From a virus: 27,426 bases of DNA. Where the stretch lies: positions 1 to 27,426 of the IMG/VR virus record IMGVR_UViG_3300025880_000077; one strand, 5' to 3'. Shown here piece after piece: positions 6,948 through 16,700 of this stretch (its first letter is position 1; every line of letters begins with the position of its first letter). A program made the translations under genes and the position numbers. The notes below the pieces were generated by a model that was not told where the DNA came from, made no database searches, and worked only from the letters and a program-made list of their open reading frames with translations.

Positions 6948-7907
6948 ATGACAAACGTAACTCCGTCACGCCTCGGCGCGGCAAACCTTGCGGCAGCTAA
7001 CTACACGCAAACAAATGCTTTATTTCTTAAAGTCTTTGCTGGTGAAGTTTTAACTGCCTTTGACGAAACAAACGTAATGAAAGACTTACATGTTGCTCGA
7101 ACAATTTCGAGTGGTAAGTCAGCTTCATTCCCAGTGACAGGTAAAGCTAACGCTGCATACCACACTGTGGGTACGCCTTTATTGGGTACACAAGCGATTA
7201 AACATAATGAAATCGTTGTAAATATCGATGACATGTTGATTGCTGATACATTCATCGCAAACATCGATGAAGCAAAGAACCACTACGATGTACGTGCAGA
7301 ATACTCACGTCTATTGGGTATGGCTCTTGCGAAACAATTTGATGTTCGCTGTTTACAATTAGCTGTATTAGCGGCTCGTGCCTCTGCAACCATCTCTGGT
7401 GGTAACGGTGGTTCAGCTATTACTGATGCAGATGCTAAAACAAACGGTGCATCATTAGCAGCATCAATCTTTGAAGCAGCTAAAATCTTGGATGAGAAAG
7501 ACGTTCCTGAAAATGAACGTGTAGCCATCATGAAACCCGCACAATATTATAACTTGGTACAAACTACTGATGTTATTAATCGTGATTGGGGTGGAGCAGG
7601 TGTCTACGCTGATGGTAAAGTATTACGTGTGGCTGGTATTGAGATTGTGAAATCTAACAATGTACCATCAACAAACGTATCAGCAGTAGCTGGTGAACAG
7701 AATACTTACCACGGTAACTTCTCAACGACTGCAGCTGTTGTAATGCAGAAGCAAGCGATTGGTACTGTTAAGTTAATGGACTTAGCAGTTGAAAGAACAT
7801 CTGGTGACTTCGAAGTTATGTACCAAGGTACATTAATGGCTGCGAAGTACGCAATGGGCCACGGCATCTTGCGTCCTGAGTGTTCAGTAGAAATCAAAAC
7901 TGCTTAA
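6948..7907 (+). CDS. major capsid protein (T7 gp10A-like)
   Basis: The 319-residue protein forms the icosahedral shell. It resembles T7 gp10A (345 residues) and shares the HK97 fold. Recognisable segments are the N-terminal FAGEVLTAFDETNVMKDLHV, SSGKSASFPVTGKANAAYHT, and the NIDDMLIADTFIANIDEA stretch. Near the C-terminus are TSGDFEVMYQGTLMAAKYAM and the GHGILRPECSVEI end. The ribosome binding site is ATAGGAAAAG before ATG 6948. It is followed at once by a strong terminator, as in T7. There is no slippery sequence before the stop, so no T7-style 10B extension is expected. Confidence 0.95.
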   Translation: MTNVTPSRLGAANLAAANYTQTNALFLKVFAGEVLTAFDETNVMKDLHVARTISSGKSASFPVTGKANAAYHTVGTPLLGTQAIKHNEIVVNIDDMLIADTFIANIDEAKNHYDVRAEYSRLLGMALAKQFDVRCLQLAVLAARASATISGGNGGSAITDADAKTNGASLAASIFEAAKILDEKDVPENERVAIMKPAQYYNLVQTTDVINRDWGGAGVYADGKVLRVAGIEIVKSNNVPSTNVSAVAGEQNTYHGNFSTTAAVVMQKQAIGTVKLMDLAVERTSGDFEVMYQGTLMAAKYAMGHGILRPECSVEIKTA

Positions 7908-7915
7908 ACTTTTTT

Positions 7916-7948
7916 GGGTTGGCCTTTATGAGGTCAGCCCATTTTTTT
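7916..7948 (+). terminator. strong intrinsic terminator after the capsid gene
   Basis: A 10-bp stem (7916-7925 with 7931-7940, two G-U pairs) closes a TTATG loop and is followed by a run of seven Ts. It corresponds in position to the T7 T-phi terminator, which follows the capsid gene and lowers transcription of the tail genes. Confidence 0.88.
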
Positions 7949-7964
7949 ATTTTATGAGGACATC

Positions 7965-8552
7965 ATGACAAAACCATCGTCCATGACCGTACTAGAGGCG
8001 GTCAACGTCCTGTTGACAACAATTGGCGAAGCACCTGTGAATACACTTACAGGTAACCAAGTTACTGATGTGACAATAGCTAACCAAGTTTTAACTGAAG
8101 TGAGCCGTGAGGTACAAGCACAAGGCTGGCACTTCAACACAGAAGACAAAGTTGTCCTCAGCCGTAACGAATTTAATTTTATCGTAATACCTGCAGACGT
8201 AGCACGTATCGATACACCTGATTACAACACTGTAATACGTGGTGATAAACTATTTAACTTAGACACACGCAGCTATGAATTTACCACAACTGTTGAAGCA
8301 TCCATTGTTTACTACCAGGATTTCTTAGAACTTCCTGATGTTGTGAAGAAGTATATTACAACAAGAGCTGCTCGTATCTTCTCAGACCGAATGCTTAACT
8401 CAGAAACCATACACAGAATGGTATCTCGTGATGAGCAAAAAGCCCTGATTGACCTAAAAGATTTTGAAGGGGACACAGCGGATTTCAACATGATGGATAG
8501 CTATTCAGTATCTCGTGTAATGAACCGTGGGAATAAACGTAGGATACTTTAA
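7965..8552 (+). CDS. tail tubular protein A (T7 gp11-like)
   Basis: At 195 residues it matches T7 gp11 (196 residues), the adaptor ring between portal and nozzle. The N-terminal SMTVLEAVNVLLTTIGEAPV is typical of the family. It is followed by VLTEVSREVQAQGWHFNTED and later YITTRAARIFSDRMLNSE. The start ATG 7965 follows ATGAGGACATC, with AGGA as ribosome binding site. The stop shares one base with the start of the next gene, so tube proteins A and B are translationally coupled. Confidence 0.93.
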   Translation: MTKPSSMTVLEAVNVLLTTIGEAPVNTLTGNQVTDVTIANQVLTEVSREVQAQGWHFNTEDKVVLSRNEFNFIVIPADVARIDTPDYNTVIRGDKLFNLDTRSYEFTTTVEASIVYYQDFLELPDVVKKYITTRAARIFSDRMLNSETIHRMVSRDEQKALIDLKDFEGDTADFNMMDSYSVSRVMNRGNKRRIL

Positions 8553-10906
8553 TGGGAATGATAAGCTCTGCTATCCCCAACTTGATACAAGGCATATCGC
8601 AACAATCACCAGCTCTGAGGCTCTCGTCTCAGGCTGAAGTGCAAGTTAATGCGTTTCCTTCGCTGGTTGAGGGACTACAAAAGCGACCACCGCTTGAACA
8701 TGTGGCTATTATGAATGCATCCGAAACAACGGGGTCATTTACACAATTAATAAATCGTGATGCAAATGAACGCTATTTCATGTTCATAAATGCAAGTAAT
8801 CAGATTTCTATCTATGATTTAGCAGGGAATGCCAAAACTGTTACTTATCCAAATGGCACAAACTATTTAACCTCAAGTACACCTGCTACTGACTTTAGAG
8901 CAGTGACTGTTGCTGATTATACATTCATCGTGAATTCAAACCAAACGGTTGCAATGAGTTCACAACTTACACCGATATATCCATACACTGGTTTGATAGC
9001 TGTAAAACAAGGTGATTATAATCAACGATTTACAGTTTATCTTGATGGTAGTGTAGCTGCGGATATTACTACTTCTGAGACTGACCAAGTTCAAACTCGT
9101 ACAGATGACATCGCTACACGCCTGGCATCAGCAATAAATGGTCAATCAAACTTCACTGCACAAGCAGATGGTTCAACAGTTGTCATAAATAAAACTGGCA
9201 ATGCATCTTTTGACTTAGCTACTTATGATAGTTTGGGAGATACAGCATTAAGTCCAACTGTAGGAACAGTACAAAGATTTGATGATTTACCAAGACAAGC
9301 ACCAGATGGATATATTGCTCACATTCAAGGTGACCAAACAAACGATTTTGATGATTACTATGTAAAATTTGTAAGTGATAACGGGACACAAAGTAAAATT
9401 GGTACTGGTACTTGGATTGAGTGGGCAAAACCAAACATCGAATTCGAGCTGAATGCAGCTACTATGCCTCACTTATTGATACGCCAAGCCAACGGTAGCT
9501 TTACTTTTGAGCAAGCAGATTGGGGTGATAGGGCAGTTGGAGATGAAATCTCTATTCCTAATCCTTCATTCGTGGGTAAAAAGATAACAGACGTTTTCTT
9601 CTTTCAAAACCGTTTAGGTGTATTGGCAGATGAAAATGTAGTTATGTCGAGGACATCAGATTACTTTGATTTCTTTGGGACAACTGCAAGAAGTCTGTTG
9701 GATAATGACCCAATCGATGTTGCAGCAAGTCACGTTAAGGTTTCAGCACTTAAACATGCGATACCATTTGACCGTAAATTATTACTCTTTTCTGACCAAA
9801 CTCAGTTTATTTTGAAGGGTGGAGATTTCATCACACCTAAGAATACATCGATAAGCCAAACAACAGAGTATGAATCAAGTACAACATCCAGACCTGTTAG
9901 TGCTGGCAGTGTGGTTTACTTCCCGTCTACGAGAGGTGGATTTACCTCAGTTCGAGAATACTACGTTATTGATGATACTGACCGTTCTGATGCGCAAGAT
10001 GTGACAGCTCACGTAGCTAAATATGTGCCTGATAGTGTTTATAAGATGGCGACAAGTACAGCAGAGAATGCTTTGGTTGTCCTCAGTTCACAAGAACCCA
10101 GTAAAATATACATATATAAATATCACATGGCTGGTAGGGAAAAGGTTCAATCTTCTTGGTTTGAATACACCTGCACTGGCGCAACAATACTAAGTGCTGA
10201 ATTTATTGAGAGTTCATTATTTGTTGTGGCAAACAAAGCAGGTAAAACAATTCTATTCCAAATGCATTTCGATGCAGGTCGCTTTGATACAAACCAATCA
10301 TATGTAACCAGGCTTGATTATAGATTAACAAACACTCAAGTAACCAAGTCATATAATAGCAGTACAAATCGAACAACTATCACCACACCATATGCGCTTA
10401 CAGCTCCTGTAGTTGTAACTCGTGGTTCAAGCCAAGGAAATATTCTCCCTAATATCTCTGTATCTGGTGCAACTATTGTTGTGTCAGGCAATCATACATC
10501 TACTGAATTTTATGTGGGTGAGAGATATTCGATGACATATGAGTTCTCTGAACCAACCTTGAAAGAACCAACTGCAACTGGGGGTCGTGTTGCCATTACT
10601 GGTGGACGATTACAAATAAAGCACTGGTTGCTTCGCTATCAAGACAGTGGTGATTTCACAGTAAAAATTCAACAAAAGGGCAGCTCTACTTCAAAGGATT
10701 ATGTATTTACAGGCTTTGTGGTGGGTGATGGCACAAGTACATTAGGTGCAAATGCACTCACATCAGGGGATTTTAAGTTTCCTGTTATGTCAAAAGCTGA
10801 CCGTATTAGAGTTATAATCGAGAGCAATAGTCATCTCCCATGCCAATTCTTATCGGCAGAATGGGAAGGAAATATGCATCTCAGGTCAAGAAGAGTTAAT
10901 GGATAA
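8552..10906 (+). CDS. tail tubular protein B / nozzle (T7 gp12-like)
   Basis: This 784-residue protein matches T7 gp12 (794 residues), which forms the nozzle of the short tail. The N-terminus SAIPNLIQGISQQSPALRL and FPSLVEGLQKRPPLEHV are hallmark segments. Further family-like segments are FFFQNRLGVLADENVVMSRT and SDYFDFFGTTARSLLDNDPI in the middle third. The protein is rich in beta-strand sequence. The start overlaps the stop of gene 11 by one base; a second ATG six bases later is an alternative. Its end overlaps the next gene by eight bases. Confidence 0.94.
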   Translation: MGMISSAIPNLIQGISQQSPALRLSSQAEVQVNAFPSLVEGLQKRPPLEHVAIMNASETTGSFTQLINRDANERYFMFINASNQISIYDLAGNAKTVTYPNGTNYLTSSTPATDFRAVTVADYTFIVNSNQTVAMSSQLTPIYPYTGLIAVKQGDYNQRFTVYLDGSVAADITTSETDQVQTRTDDIATRLASAINGQSNFTAQADGSTVVINKTGNASFDLATYDSLGDTALSPTVGTVQRFDDLPRQAPDGYIAHIQGDQTNDFDDYYVKFVSDNGTQSKIGTGTWIEWAKPNIEFELNAATMPHLLIRQANGSFTFEQADWGDRAVGDEISIPNPSFVGKKITDVFFFQNRLGVLADENVVMSRTSDYFDFFGTTARSLLDNDPIDVAASHVKVSALKHAIPFDRKLLLFSDQTQFILKGGDFITPKNTSISQTTEYESSTTSRPVSAGSVVYFPSTRGGFTSVREYYVIDDTDRSDAQDVTAHVAKYVPDSVYKMATSTAENALVVLSSQEPSKIYIYKYHMAGREKVQSSWFEYTCTGATILSAEFIESSLFVVANKAGKTILFQMHFDAGRFDTNQSYVTRLDYRLTNTQVTKSYNSSTNRTTITTPYALTAPVVVTRGSSQGNILPNISVSGATIVVSGNHTSTEFYVGERYSMTYEFSEPTLKEPTATGGRVAITGGRLQIKHWLLRYQDSGDFTVKIQQKGSSTSKDYVFTGFVVGDGTSTLGANALTSGDFKFPVMSKADRIRVIIESNSHLPCQFLSAEWEGNMHLRSRRVNG

Positions 10907-11369
10907 ATTACTTACACCAACCACGGTGGAAGACGTAAGATACATAGCTCCAAAACTTAGAACAGCAGATAAGAATGAATGTCAGGCGGCAACAGGTAAA
11001 GAGCCGCTAGATGTCCTGTTGGCAAGTTTGGAAATAGGTGACCTCACACTGACCCTTCGAACACCACAAGGTGAACGAGTTGGGTTGTGTGGGGTCGTTG
11101 CGTCTCACCTAGACAACGCAGGTATTATTTGGATGTGTGCAACAGATGACATCTATCAACATCAAATGACCTTTCTGCGTAACAGCAAGGCAGCTCTGGC
11201 TAAGTTAAGCCAGGGATATACTGTCTTATTTAACTGTGTAGATGCCCGAAACACTGTCCATATGAAATGGCTTGAATGGATGGGCTTCACGTTCATCAAC
11301 AAGCACGAAAAATATGGGGCTGAAGACAGGCCCTTTTACGAATTTCTAAGGATAAATAATCATGTGTGA
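10899..11369 (+). CDS. gp13-like internal virion protein (GNAT-fold, DUF2833-like)
   Basis: The 156-residue protein occupies the place of T7 gp13 (138 residues) between the nozzle and gp14. Its pattern, with GERVGLCGVVASHLDNAGIIW in the middle and MKWLEWMGFTFINKHEKYG near the end, is that of an acetyltransferase-like (GNAT) fold. Such a fold is known for this phage family as DUF2833. In T7, gp13 is needed for proper internal core assembly and is not known to acetylate anything. The start ATG 10899 lies inside the end of the nozzle gene behind AAGAAGAG, and its stop overlaps the gp14 start by eight bases. Confidence 0.82.
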   Translation: MDKLLTPTTVEDVRYIAPKLRTADKNECQAATGKEPLDVLLASLEIGDLTLTLRTPQGERVGLCGVVASHLDNAGIIWMCATDDIYQHQMTFLRNSKAALAKLSQGYTVLFNCVDARNTVHMKWLEWMGFTFINKHEKYGAEDRPFYEFLRINNHV

Positions 11370-11937
11370 ACCAATGACAATGGCTGCTGTAGCAGGTGGT
11401 GGTGGAACAGCTGCAGCTGCATCATCAGCATCAATGGCTATAAAAGGCATATCTACGATTGCGCAGGTTGCAGGGACAATAGACGCAGCAAACAAAAAGA
11501 ATGAAGCTGTCCACCGTAACGCCAATGCAGCCAAAGACGCTTACTTTTTAAAATCTAAACAGGCAAACTTACGAATTGTCCAAGAACAAATACAAGCATC
11601 ACAACAAAAAATGGATGCTGACTTAAAGGCAATGCGCTCACAAGGTACAGCAATAGCTGCAGCCGCAGGGGCAGGTGTGCAAGGTGCAAATGTAGAACAG
11701 CTGGTAAATGACTTTGAGCGTTCTGAGGGTGTACTTACAGACCGTATTTCTCAACGCTTAGATGGTATGAAAGCCCAGAACGAAATGGACAAACTTGCAT
11801 TCCAATCTGAAGCGCAAAGCAGAATTAACTCAATGCAACCTGAGAGTTTTACAGAAACATTATTCAAAGTTGCTGAACCAATAGCTGGTTTCGGCATCGA
11901 CCATTACGATACGCAAGCGCGTCTCGCAGCAGTATAG
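11362..11937 (+). CDS. internal virion protein (T7 gp14-like)
   Basis: The 191-residue protein is close in length to T7 gp14 (196). It starts MCEPMTMAAVAGGGGTAAAA, with an Ala/Gly-rich hydrophobic segment to about residue 45. Long helices follow (ANAAKDAYFLKSKQANLRIV, then an Ala-rich AIAAAAGAGVQGANVEQLV and SEGVLTDRISQRLDGMK). In T7, gp14 is ejected at infection and forms the outer-membrane part of the DNA translocation channel. The order gp13, gp14, gp15, gp16 is conserved here. Assignment rests on length, composition and position. Confidence 0.85.
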   Translation: MCEPMTMAAVAGGGGTAAAASSASMAIKGISTIAQVAGTIDAANKKNEAVHRNANAAKDAYFLKSKQANLRIVQEQIQASQQKMDADLKAMRSQGTAIAAAAGAGVQGANVEQLVNDFERSEGVLTDRISQRLDGMKAQNEMDKLAFQSEAQSRINSMQPESFTETLFKVAEPIAGFGIDHYDTQARLAAV

Positions 11938-11948
11938 GGGTATAATTA

Positions 11949-13736
11949 ATGGCTAGAAGAGTAGTCGGAAACCCATTCGAGAACCAATTGCCCACAGTAG
12001 CAGCGACTGCACGTCCTGTAGATACATATGTTCGTGCTGTTGTAGAGAAAAGTCCACTTGAAGGATTAGCCAAATTATTAAGCAATCTTGAAAAGAAAGC
12101 TGTTCCCGCACTTCAAAGAGAAGAAGAGAGAAGAGCAAATGCTGAATATGCTGAGGGCGTAGAACTTTACAACAAAAACCGTATTGAAATGGGGCAAGCC
12201 GTTAAAGATGGTCTTATCGATGAAGGTGCAAGTCCATATCTGAGAAAAGGGTATAGAATATCACATCTCAGTGCGATGGGCGCACGATATACAAATGAAC
12301 TGAGCAATGCTTTAGATAACCAAGAGCTTTACAAGAATGGTAATCCTGAAAGCATCTCAGATTTTACGAATAAATTTTATACAGATTTCCAAGAAAATAA
12401 CGGTCTTGATGACTATGAAAATCTTGAGGTAGCTGAGTATTTCTCAGGTGCAGCATCAAAAGCAAATGAAGCATTCCGTCAATCTTGGACTGAGAAAAAC
12501 GTGGCATGGCAGAAAGACCAAAACTATGCTGCATGGACAAATGAAATAAGCACATATGCAGATGCAATGTTCTTAGAAGATGACACTGATTTAGAGCGTG
12601 TAATCAAAGCAGATGGTATGGCTAAGTGGCTTAACAACAAAGCTAAACTAGCTGAAATAGATGGAATGGACAGAGAGAAGGTCAATAAGACTATAATCGA
12701 TTCCATTGTATTATCAGCCTATGAGTTGAAAGACCCAGATGTTCTTGATGTACTTGATAGTGTTGTAACAGGTACAGGTAAGTTAGGTGGAAGCATTGCA
12801 GCTCGTGAAGCTGTTTTTGATGCTCGTGCCAATATATCAACGATTATTGCTAATGAAGAAGTGGCAGCAGGTAAGGCACTCGCACTACAGCAGAAGAAGT
12901 TTGTGGCGAATGCAGAGACTGACATTACAAGCCTAATTATACAATCAACAGTATCAAATATTACACCTGAGAAATTAGTAGAACTAAACGGTCAGGTTGA
13001 TGCTGTCATGGTTGAGCTGATGAAATCAGGACAACAAGGTAACAGTGATGCTTCTAGTCTTTATAGAACCCTTGTTAAGTTTCGACAGGCGCAAGCCAAG
13101 GTCGGTGCTGAAAATAGAGGTGATAAAGATGACGCATTTGCAGCTGTCATGTCACAGCTTGCCTCTGAATCTAGCATAACTGATGTATATCAATTACTTA
13201 CAACTGCTGTTGAAGATGATGTTATCGACCCAAAAGACTCAACCACGCTGCTTAGTCAGTGGAAAACTGTTTATGGAACAGGTGAAAGCCTTGATTTCTT
13301 AACGCCAAATTCACCATCTAAAACTGTAAAAGGTACTCTTTTAAAAGCTATTGATGGCCTAAATACATTTGACATCGCTGGTGGTTTAAAAGTTCGAAAT
13401 GCCAGTAATATGTTTGATAAAAATTACATGGAACAAAAAGTTCTTTGGAAACAGGCTAATCCAGGTGCAATGTTTACAGATGCTGTTCAGTATAAAATTG
13501 CACAAGATGCTGCAGTATTAACTGAAAGGTCTTTCATTCCATTAGATGACGCAGGTGTTGCTATATCTGACCAAATAACAAATGAAAATGAATTTGATGA
13601 TACGCAGCGAATGCTTGCAGAAGAAGCAGAAGCTGCAGCTAGAGAAGCAGCAATTGTTTCTGCATCACAATCAAATTCTGGTGAAACAACATTAACAACA
13701 GATGAAATGCTAAACCAAATAGAGGGGGGTAACTAA
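11949..13736 (+). CDS. internal virion protein (T7 gp15-like)
   Basis: The 595-residue protein is hydrophilic and almost wholly helical, with many Glu, Lys, Ala and Gln residues. Its opening is RVVGNPFENQLPTVAATARP, followed by KLLSNLEKKAVPALQREEER. In T7, gp15 (747 residues) is part of the internal core and, with gp16, builds the periplasmic tunnel for DNA entry. This version is shorter. Identity comes from the gp14-gp15-gp16 order, the size class and the helical make-up, not from a strong motif. Its TAA overlaps the next ATG by one base, so it is coupled to gp16. Confidence 0.85.
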   Translation: MARRVVGNPFENQLPTVAATARPVDTYVRAVVEKSPLEGLAKLLSNLEKKAVPALQREEERRANAEYAEGVELYNKNRIEMGQAVKDGLIDEGASPYLRKGYRISHLSAMGARYTNELSNALDNQELYKNGNPESISDFTNKFYTDFQENNGLDDYENLEVAEYFSGAASKANEAFRQSWTEKNVAWQKDQNYAAWTNEISTYADAMFLEDDTDLERVIKADGMAKWLNNKAKLAEIDGMDREKVNKTIIDSIVLSAYELKDPDVLDVLDSVVTGTGKLGGSIAAREAVFDARANISTIIANEEVAAGKALALQQKKFVANAETDITSLIIQSTVSNITPEKLVELNGQVDAVMVELMKSGQQGNSDASSLYRTLVKFRQAQAKVGAENRGDKDDAFAAVMSQLASESSITDVYQLLTTAVEDDVIDPKDSTTLLSQWKTVYGTGESLDFLTPNSPSKTVKGTLLKAIDGLNTFDIAGGLKVRNASNMFDKNYMEQKVLWKQANPGAMFTDAVQYKIAQDAAVLTERSFIPLDDAGVAISDQITNENEFDDTQRMLAEEAEAAAREAAIVSASQSNSGETTLTTDEMLNQIEGGN

Positions 13737-16700
13737 TGGCAGATGAAAATGTGCAAGAGTTTAAAATCCTCAAAAGTCCAGAAGAGCTACAACGAGCCAA
13801 AGATATTCTCATTAAAGGTGGTGCTGGTTCAGTTCCAACATTTGAAAAGATATATGGTGCTGGTTCTGCAGAGAAAGTCATAACAGATACATATGAGTTA
13901 CCTGCAGCACCAGAAGAACAAGGCATATTGGGCAATATATTTGATACTGTTACAGATATGGGTATTGGTCTTGCAGATGGCGTAGAGACAGCAATCAATG
14001 AAACTGCACAAACAATTAATAGTGCAGGTGAGTTTCTTGAAGATAAATTCAATACTGGACGACTTGTTTGGGAAGATAATGATAATGACGGTAAGGCTGA
14101 TAGCCTTATACCTACTTATTATGACAGAGAGAAAGTTGTCGCCAATAAAGACAAACTAGGTCAAGATTTTATAACAAGTGCTGTTGAGAACATAGACCTT
14201 ATATCAGAGCCAGAAACGGCTGCTGGTGGTATTGTTAAAGGTATCTCACAGTTTGCTACATCATTTTATGCACTTGGAGGCGGAAAAAGCCTGGCAAGAA
14301 GTATAGGTATAGGTGCTGTAGCAGATGCGACAGCCTTTGACCCATATGATGCAAATATTTCAAACTGGTTAGTTGATAATGATTGGGCAGTCCCATATTT
14401 AAATGAAGCGTTAGCAACTGATGCAAATGATAGTGAATGGGAGAATAGACTTAGGAACTCTGTAGAAGGTGGTATTCTAGGTTTAGGTGTGGAAAGCGTT
14501 GTAGGTATAATTAGACTTGCTCGTGGTTCTCGTAAGGCAAAAGCTGAAATTGAAGAAAATGGTGTAGTATCTGATGAAACATTGGCAGAAATTGCTGATG
14601 CAGAGACAAGTATTAAGCCAGAGAGTGAACTTGAAGTTGATGCAGATGTAGAACCAGTAGCGGTCAAACCAAGTGATATACCGCCAAAGGTGAATACAAA
14701 GTCACCAGAACAACCAAAAGCACCAAAAACCTTTGTTAATATGGATTTCGTGCGTAACACGATTAATAAAGCCAGAGTAAAAGATGAAGTTGTTCCAATC
14801 GGTGCATTAGATGCTGATGGCAACGATATGGGTTTATTTAACTATGATAAGATGGATGGCCCACCTGATGCATTTAAAATTATGGAAAGTGTCCAGGAGC
14901 AACTCAAGGCAAGTGATGTTGCAAAGAGTTTAGGCTTAAATAAAGAAGAAACCCATAAGCAAGTCTATAATGACTCAGTTCAACAAGTTGCAGACTTAAT
15001 AGGAGGCAAATCTGAAGATATAGGTAAAACCTACTTAGATGCTGCAAAAATCACTGCGGATAGCGCACAAAAGATTGTGTCTGGTAAGATGGTTCTACAA
15101 TCAACAGGTCGTAGAATTAACCAATTAGCTGACATAATTACTAAGTTGCAGCGAACAGGGGATACAGACACAGCCATTGAGAGACAGCTAGTCGACTTAA
15201 TGAAAGTACATGCTGATGTGCAAATGGCTGTTAAAGGAATACAAACTGCAACAGCTCGTGCTGTTTCAGCAGGGCGTATCAGAACTGCAGATGCATTAGA
15301 CGATATAGCCTTAGATAGGCTGGCACAATTTGGTGGCTCAATGACAGTTAAGAAACTGGCAAAGCAAATCCAAGGTGCTAAAGGTAATCCAGCTGCGCAA
15401 GCTAAACTTATAGAAAAAGCAAACTATAATAAGGTGTTAGGGGTCATAAATGAAGTATGGATTAATGCTATACTCTCTGGCCCACGTACACATTTCGTAA
15501 ACCTTGGTTCAAACACTTTCAACTTATTAGCACGACCTGCAATAAGAAGTGTTGGAGGTATCTTAACAGGTAATACGCAAGTTGCTGAAGAAGGTGTCAG
15601 ACAATATGTGTATCTTCTCAATGAAGTTCTTGAGTCTGTGAAATACATTGGAACGCTCGGTCATCAAAGTAATGATAGTGCAATCGCAAATACATTTCGC
15701 TCATTTCGTCAAAATGAGGGTGTTCTTGATACTGCTACTAAGTTTGACCCAAGTATAGGGCCAAAACAGGCAATATCATCTGACAGAGGTGGGATTGTTG
15801 GCGGTGGAATAAACTTTCTAGGAAAAGCCGTAACACTATCTGGGCGAACACTTACTGCTGAAGATGAGTTCTTCAAGCAGCTTATCTTCCGTTCACGCCT
15901 AAAATCTATGGTGACAGCGCAAGCACGTAGGATGGATGCAGATGGATTAAAGGCTCTTGGCTATAAAAGCAGGGATGAATACATCAGTGGTGAAGTAGGC
16001 AAGGCTATTAATACTAAAGAGAACCTGGCTGAAAAATGGGAGAAGATGGTCAAAGAAGGTAAAGTGCTAGATGATGAAGCCTCAAAAGCTGAATTTATTA
16101 GGCAAAATACTGGGTCGTATAATCATACAAGTGAAACAGCAATCAAAGCACTTGATGAGGCTCGTGAGACTACATTCACTACACCACTTAGAAGTGGTAC
16201 ATTTACGGCGCAACTTCAGCAGGTAGTCAATAAATTCCCTGCGTTGCGACAGGTAATGCCATTTATTCAAACACCAACAAACATATTACGAGTTTCATTT
16301 GAGCGTTTGCCCATTTTAAACTTTGCTATGAAGCGTCAGCGTGAACTGATTAGAAACGGTACACCTGATGAAAAAGCTATTATCATAGGTAACCTTACTT
16401 TAGGTGCTGGATTTACTGCATATGCCCTTAATTTAGCCATGAATGGCAAGATTACAGGGGGTGGCCCATCTTATACGACTGATACTAATGAGGCAAAGCT
16501 GTGGAATGCATCGCCTGATTGGCATCCGTATTCAATCAATGTTGGTACAAATGAAAACCCAGAGTGGCTTGAGCTAAAGCGTTTAGACCCACATGGTATG
16601 GCTTTTGGTATTGTTGGTGATATTTATGAAATGATTGAGCATATGGATGAACCTGATGCAGAACTGACTGATTTAGTTGGTATGGTAGCAGGGGCATTTG

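Noticed and set aside
7895-7948. T7-style frameshift extension of the capsid protein (10B)
   Set aside because: The run of Ts comes after the TAA stop and belongs to the terminator leader. No slippery sequence precedes the stop and the downstream frames close quickly.
14266-14823. 185-codon open frame on the minus strand
   Set aside because: It lies wholly opposite the gp16-like gene, has no ribosome binding site, and its Ser/Ala/Thr-rich product mirrors the complementary codons of the real gene. No other minus-strand gene is supported in the window.
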